Assembly (NCBI GenBank): GCA_026983855.1
Contig: JALSTE010000652.1
Location: forward strand, 1-8,359
DNA: 8,359 bases
Direction: 5' to 3'
Source of the DNA: Acidimicrobiia bacterium
GTDB lineage: Bacteria; Actinomycetota; Acidimicrobiia; Acidimicrobiales; Poriferisodalaceae
Shown here: piece by piece, positions 6,769 through 8,359 of the stretch
How positions within the stretch are numbered: position 1 is the first letter of the stretch
Layout: every line of letters begins with the position of its first letter
Program-made: the position numbers and the translations under genes
The notes under the pieces: model-generated
What the model was told of the DNA's origin: nothing
What the model saw: the letters and a program-made list of their open reading frames with translations, nothing else
Databases searched by the model: none

Positions 6769-7712
6769 CCGTGGATGGTCCGGTACTCCTGGGGATTGAA
6801 ACCGAGGAGCCCGCTGATCTCGCCGGCGCCGAAGGCCATGTGCCGGACCGCCCGGACCAGGGCCGGCCTTCCCCCGACGACGGTGAGCGGTAGCGAGCCC
6901 AGCCCCCGCAGGATGGAGTAGAGCCCGGCCCCGACCCGTTTGAGACCCCGGACGGGGCTCCATTCCAGGTCCCTCAGGCAGTAGCTCAGGGTGTTTCCCC
7001 GGCGGTACTCACGTCTCACCAGCCAGCGGAAGTTGGTACGGCTGGCGGGGATGAGTTCGGTCACCACCGAATCATTGGAATGGACCATGAGACGCCCCTG
7101 GAGCCGGGCCCGCTGGAACAGATGGGTGTCGGACCCCCCCGTGAGCACCATGGATTCGTTGAACGGTCCCTCGAGGGAGTCGAGGAGGTCCCGGGACACC
7201 AGCACACTGCTGGTGGTCGACCAATTCTTGACGTGCCCGGTGGGGAACCGGGGTCGTTCGAAGAAACCCCCCTCGACGATCCACCGGGGAGGCTCCGACT
7301 CGAATTCGACGTCGACCCTGCCATCCACCACGTCGGCCCCGGTCCTCCTCTGGAGATCCACGAGCTCCACCAACCAGCGGGGATCACAGGCCTCGTCGTC
7401 GTCCACGAAGGCCACGAAGTCCGACGGGGCGGACTCGGCGACGGCCCGATTGCGGGCGGCGGGGATTCCCCGGCGGGGTTCCACGACGCACCGGAGGGGC
7501 ATGGGCACCGAGTCGCGGTGTCGCTCCACCTCGGCGCATCCCGAGCCCTCGGGGTCGTTGTCCACGATGATCATCTCGACCTCGCAGTTCTCGGGGATCT
7601 CCAGCTCGGCCACGGACTCCAGGAGTCGGGCCACCCCGCGGGGTCGCAGGTAGGTGAGGGCGCAGATGGCCACCGAGATTGGGGTGGGACCGGATGTCTC
7701 GGGCGCTGTCAT
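6762..7712 (-). CDS. GT2-family glycosyltransferase on the opposite strand
   Basis: A 316-residue GT-A glycosyltransferase. Motifs in order are ISVAICALTY (residues 12-21), MIIVDNDPEGSG (47-58), EPRRGIPAARNRAV (78-91), the metal-binding VDDDE (103-107), WSTTSSVLV (164-172) and TGGSDTHLF (191-199), where relatives usually read GGED or GGSD before the catalytic acidic residue. RREYRRGNTLS follows, a common acceptor-side signature of this group. The C-terminus has a weakly hydrophobic stretch and could sit on the membrane. The frame stays open to 7961, but ATG 7712 is chosen because homology starts right after it and the longer form would run through the 67-bp tandem repeats. The ribosome-binding site GAGGAG (complement of 7725-7730) is 12 bases away, somewhat far. 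It faces the rightward run and diverges from rfbF, so it has its own promoter. Confidence 0.9.
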   Translation of the reverse strand: MTAPETSGPTPISVAICALTYLRPRGVARLLESVAELEIPENCEVEMIIVDNDPEGSGCAEVERHRDSVPMPLRCVVEPRRGIPAARNRAVAESAPSDFVAFVDDDEACDPRWLVELVDLQRRTGADVVDGRVDVEFESEPPRWIVEGGFFERPRFPTGHVKNWSTTSSVLVSRDLLDSLEGPFNESMVLTGGSDTHLFQRARLQGRLMVHSNDSVVTELIPASRTNFRWLVRREYRRGNTLSYCLRDLEWSPVRGLKRVGAGLYSILRGLGSLPLTVVGGRPALVRAVRHMAFGAGEISGLLGFNPQEYRTIHGR

Positions 7713-7724
7713 CGCCGGTCTGTT

Positions 7725-7730
7725 CTCCTC
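7725..7730 (-). promoter_or_regulatory. Ribosome-binding site of the leftward GT2, at the repeat edge
   Basis: On the minus strand this reads GAGGAG, 12 bases before ATG 7712. Its first four bases (GAGG) are the end of the first 67-bp unit; each unit ends in the same GAGG, so the array repeats a Shine-Dalgarno-like core. Only the copy next to the gene has a start codon after it. Confidence 0.5.
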
Positions 7731-7860
7731 GGGTACTGCTGTGGGGTTCGGGGCGGTGAACCCTATCCGTGCTGTGTGTAGTCGACGGTGCCGCCTCGGG
7801 TACTGCTGTGGGGTTCGGGGCGGTGAACCCCATCCGTGCTGTGTGTAGTCGACGGTGACG
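7727..7860. repeat. Two tandem 67-bp direct repeats, each with a hairpin
   Basis: Unit 1 spans 7727-7793 and unit 2 spans 7794-7860. They match at 65 of 67 positions by eye, differing at 7764 (T) versus 7831 (C) and 7791 (C) versus 7858 (A). Each unit holds an inverted repeat: 8-base arms TGGGGTTC and GAACCCCA around an 8-base loop, at 7809-7832 in unit 2 and 7742-7765 in unit 1. The unit 1 change leaves a G.U pair if the plus strand is transcribed but an A.C mismatch if the minus strand is. Each unit also contains the palindrome GTCGAC (7781-7786 and 7848-7853). The period is not a multiple of three, which argues against a coding role. Confidence 0.95.
7760..7765 (-). promoter_or_regulatory. 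Possible -10 element for the leftward GT2
   Basis: On the minus strand, unit 1 reads TAGGGT here, fitting TAnnnT, about 48 bases before ATG 7712; unit 2 has TGGGGT at the same place. No matching -35 hexamer lies 16-18 bases upstream, so support is thin. Confidence 0.15.
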
Positions 7861-7882
7861 CCTCGGCGTTGAGTAGGTGACG
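7861..7882. repeat. Shrunken third copy of the 67-bp repeat
   Basis: Directly after unit 2, the 22 bases at 7861-7882 begin CCTCGG and end GTAGGTGACG. They match the start of the unit and its end GTAG(tcgacg)GTGACG with the middle, including the hairpin, missing. It looks like an internally deleted unit, though 16 or so matching bases split into two blocks could be chance. Confidence 0.4.
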
Positions 7883-7897
7883 ACATACCCGTCGTTA
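7878..7897. promoter_or_regulatory. Imperfect palindrome, possible operator
   Basis: TGACGACATACCCGTCGTTA has 7-base arms (five perfect pairs ACGAC/GTCGT, one G-T and one outer T-A) around a 6-base centre. It lies between the two divergent start codons, a sensible site for a regulator, but short dyads of this quality arise often by chance. Confidence 0.2.
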
Positions 7898-7967
7898 TCC
7901 ATGACGATGACCGATACCAATCCCCCGGCCATCCATAGGAGACTCTTCCTTGTGTGAGCACCCGAAC

Positions 7968-8039
7968 ATGTCGACAGGGATCAGTGTCGTGGCGTCGTCG
8001 GAGACCCGGAGGATCAACGAGATGAAGGAACGCAGATGA
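7968..8039 (+). other. Small upstream frame overlapping the rfbF start (weak)
   Basis: A frame from ATG 7968 encodes 23 residues, and an internal ATG at 8022 gives only MKERR. Both stop at TGA 8037-8039, overlapping the rfbF ATG as ATGA. ATG 7968 has no Shine-Dalgarno site, whereas ATG 8022 has a perfect GGAGGA (8008-8013) 8 bases ahead. It could be a tiny coupled leader or just a spare ribosome-binding sequence. Confidence 0.2.
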
Positions 8040-8359
8040 AGGTGGGCATCCTGGCCGGAGGTCTCGGCAGCCGTCTGGCCGAGGAGACCGAGGTCCGACC
8101 CAAGCCGATGGTCGAGATCGGCGAGATGCCGATTCTCTGGCATCTGATGAAGTACTACGACCACTTCGGGTTCAACGACTTCGTGGTGGCCCTCGGGTAC
8201 AAGGGCGACTACATCAAGCGCTGGTTCTCCGACTACGCCCGGCTCGGCGGACATCTCCGGGTGGACGTGGGGGCCGGTGCGGTCAGTTCCCTGGAGGACG
8301 ACGAGCGTCCCGACTGGCGGGTGGACCTCATCGAGACCGGTCAGGACACCGCCACCGGG
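8036..8359 (+). CDS. rfbF: Glucose-1-phosphate cytidylyltransferase, N-terminal part (partial)
   Basis: The first 108 residues of a nucleotidyltransferase that makes CDP-glucose from CTP and glucose-1-phosphate; the right edge of the window cuts the gene, whose family is about 255-260 residues. The signature LAGGLGSRLAEETEVRPKPM (residues 6-25) is the nucleotide-binding loop with the catalytic Arg and Lys. VEIGEMPILWHLMKYY and ALGYKGDYIKRWF follow, matching RfbF more closely than RmlA or GalU, as does the later WRVDLIETGQDTATG. CDP-glucose is the precursor of CDP-4-keto-6-deoxyglucose and of 3,6-dideoxy or other CDP-linked deoxy sugars, so rfbG/rfbH-like genes would be expected to the right. 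ATG 8036 is well placed behind AAGGA (8025-8029), 6 bases away. It probably starts a new transcription unit, as it diverges from the gene on its left. Confidence 0.95.
   Translation, partial: MKVGILAGGLGSRLAEETEVRPKPMVEIGEMPILWHLMKYYDHFGFNDFVVALGYKGDYIKRWFSDYARLGGHLRVDVGAGAVSSLEDDERPDWRVDLIETGQDTATG

Larger units (their letters stand above)
7713..8035. other. Divergent intergenic region between a GT2 gene and rfbF
   Basis: This 323-base region must hold promoters for both the leftward glycosyltransferase and rfbF. The left part (7727-7882) is taken up by a tandem repeat array. The right part (about 7861-8035) is visibly less GC-rich than the genes and carries a short imperfect palindrome (7878-7897) and a strong Shine-Dalgarno sequence (8008-8013). 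I found no convincing sigma-70-like -35/-10 pair for rfbF. Frames crossing the region on either strand change phase at each 67-base unit and resemble no protein, so it is best read as non-coding. Confidence 0.75.

Noticed and set aside
7727..7882. CRISPR array
   Set aside because: The units are directly adjacent with no unique spacers, and there are only two full copies.
7864..7932. A minus-strand peptide beginning MAGGLVSVIVMDNDGYVV that looks like a GT2 N-terminus
   Set aside because: The resemblance is limited to one hydrophobic strand, the frame then enters the repeats and runs out of phase over the real gene, and there is no further GT2 motif. A decayed gene fragment is possible but unsupported.
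7713..7961. An 83-residue N-terminal extension of the leftward GT2
   Set aside because: It would run through both 67-base repeats in different phases, is low in plausible structure, and lies upstream of a well-placed ATG where family homology begins.

Overview
This is a high-GC window with tightly packed genes, and essentially all of it encodes cell-surface polysaccharide assembly. The base composition, GTG starts, Shine-Dalgarno sites and GTGA/TGATG gene overlaps suggest a high-GC actinobacterium-like bacterium. Frequent AGG and noticeable ATA codons argue against a typical Streptomyces-like codon profile. No rRNA, tRNA or marker gene is present, so the lineage is only a guess.

Layout: bases 1-6667 are a rightward run of six genes. 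They are the tail of a probable family 4 glycosyltransferase (GT4), a complete GT4 (156-1406), an ExoA-like GT2 with a membrane tail (1566-2579), a polyprenyl-phosphate sugar-1-phosphate transferase that starts the lipid-linked chain (2579-4120), a Wzx-type flippase (about 4131-5738) and a second GT2 (5735-6667). Bases 6762-7712 hold a third GT2 on the opposite strand, convergent with the run. After a 323-base divergent intergenic region, the 5' part of rfbF (glucose-1-phosphate cytidylyltransferase) starts at 8036 and runs off the window.

Together the genes describe a Wzx/Wzy-like route. The transferase at 2579 loads the first sugar phosphate on a polyprenyl carrier, the GT4 and GT2 enzymes extend the repeat unit, and the flippase moves it across the membrane. 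RfbF begins a CDP-hexose branch, presumably for CDP-4-keto-6-deoxyglucose-derived sugars. No polymerase (Wzy), chain-length regulator or export gene is in the window.

I see no evidence for a wholly new system. The least ordinary part is the divergent region 7713-8035. It carries two near-identical 67-bp tandem units, each with an 8-bp-stem hairpin, plus a shrunken third copy. These lie directly against the ribosome-binding site of the leftward glycosyltransferase. Other points of note are an acidic disordered-looking tail of about 80 residues on the initiating transferase and a four-cysteine cluster in the GT4.
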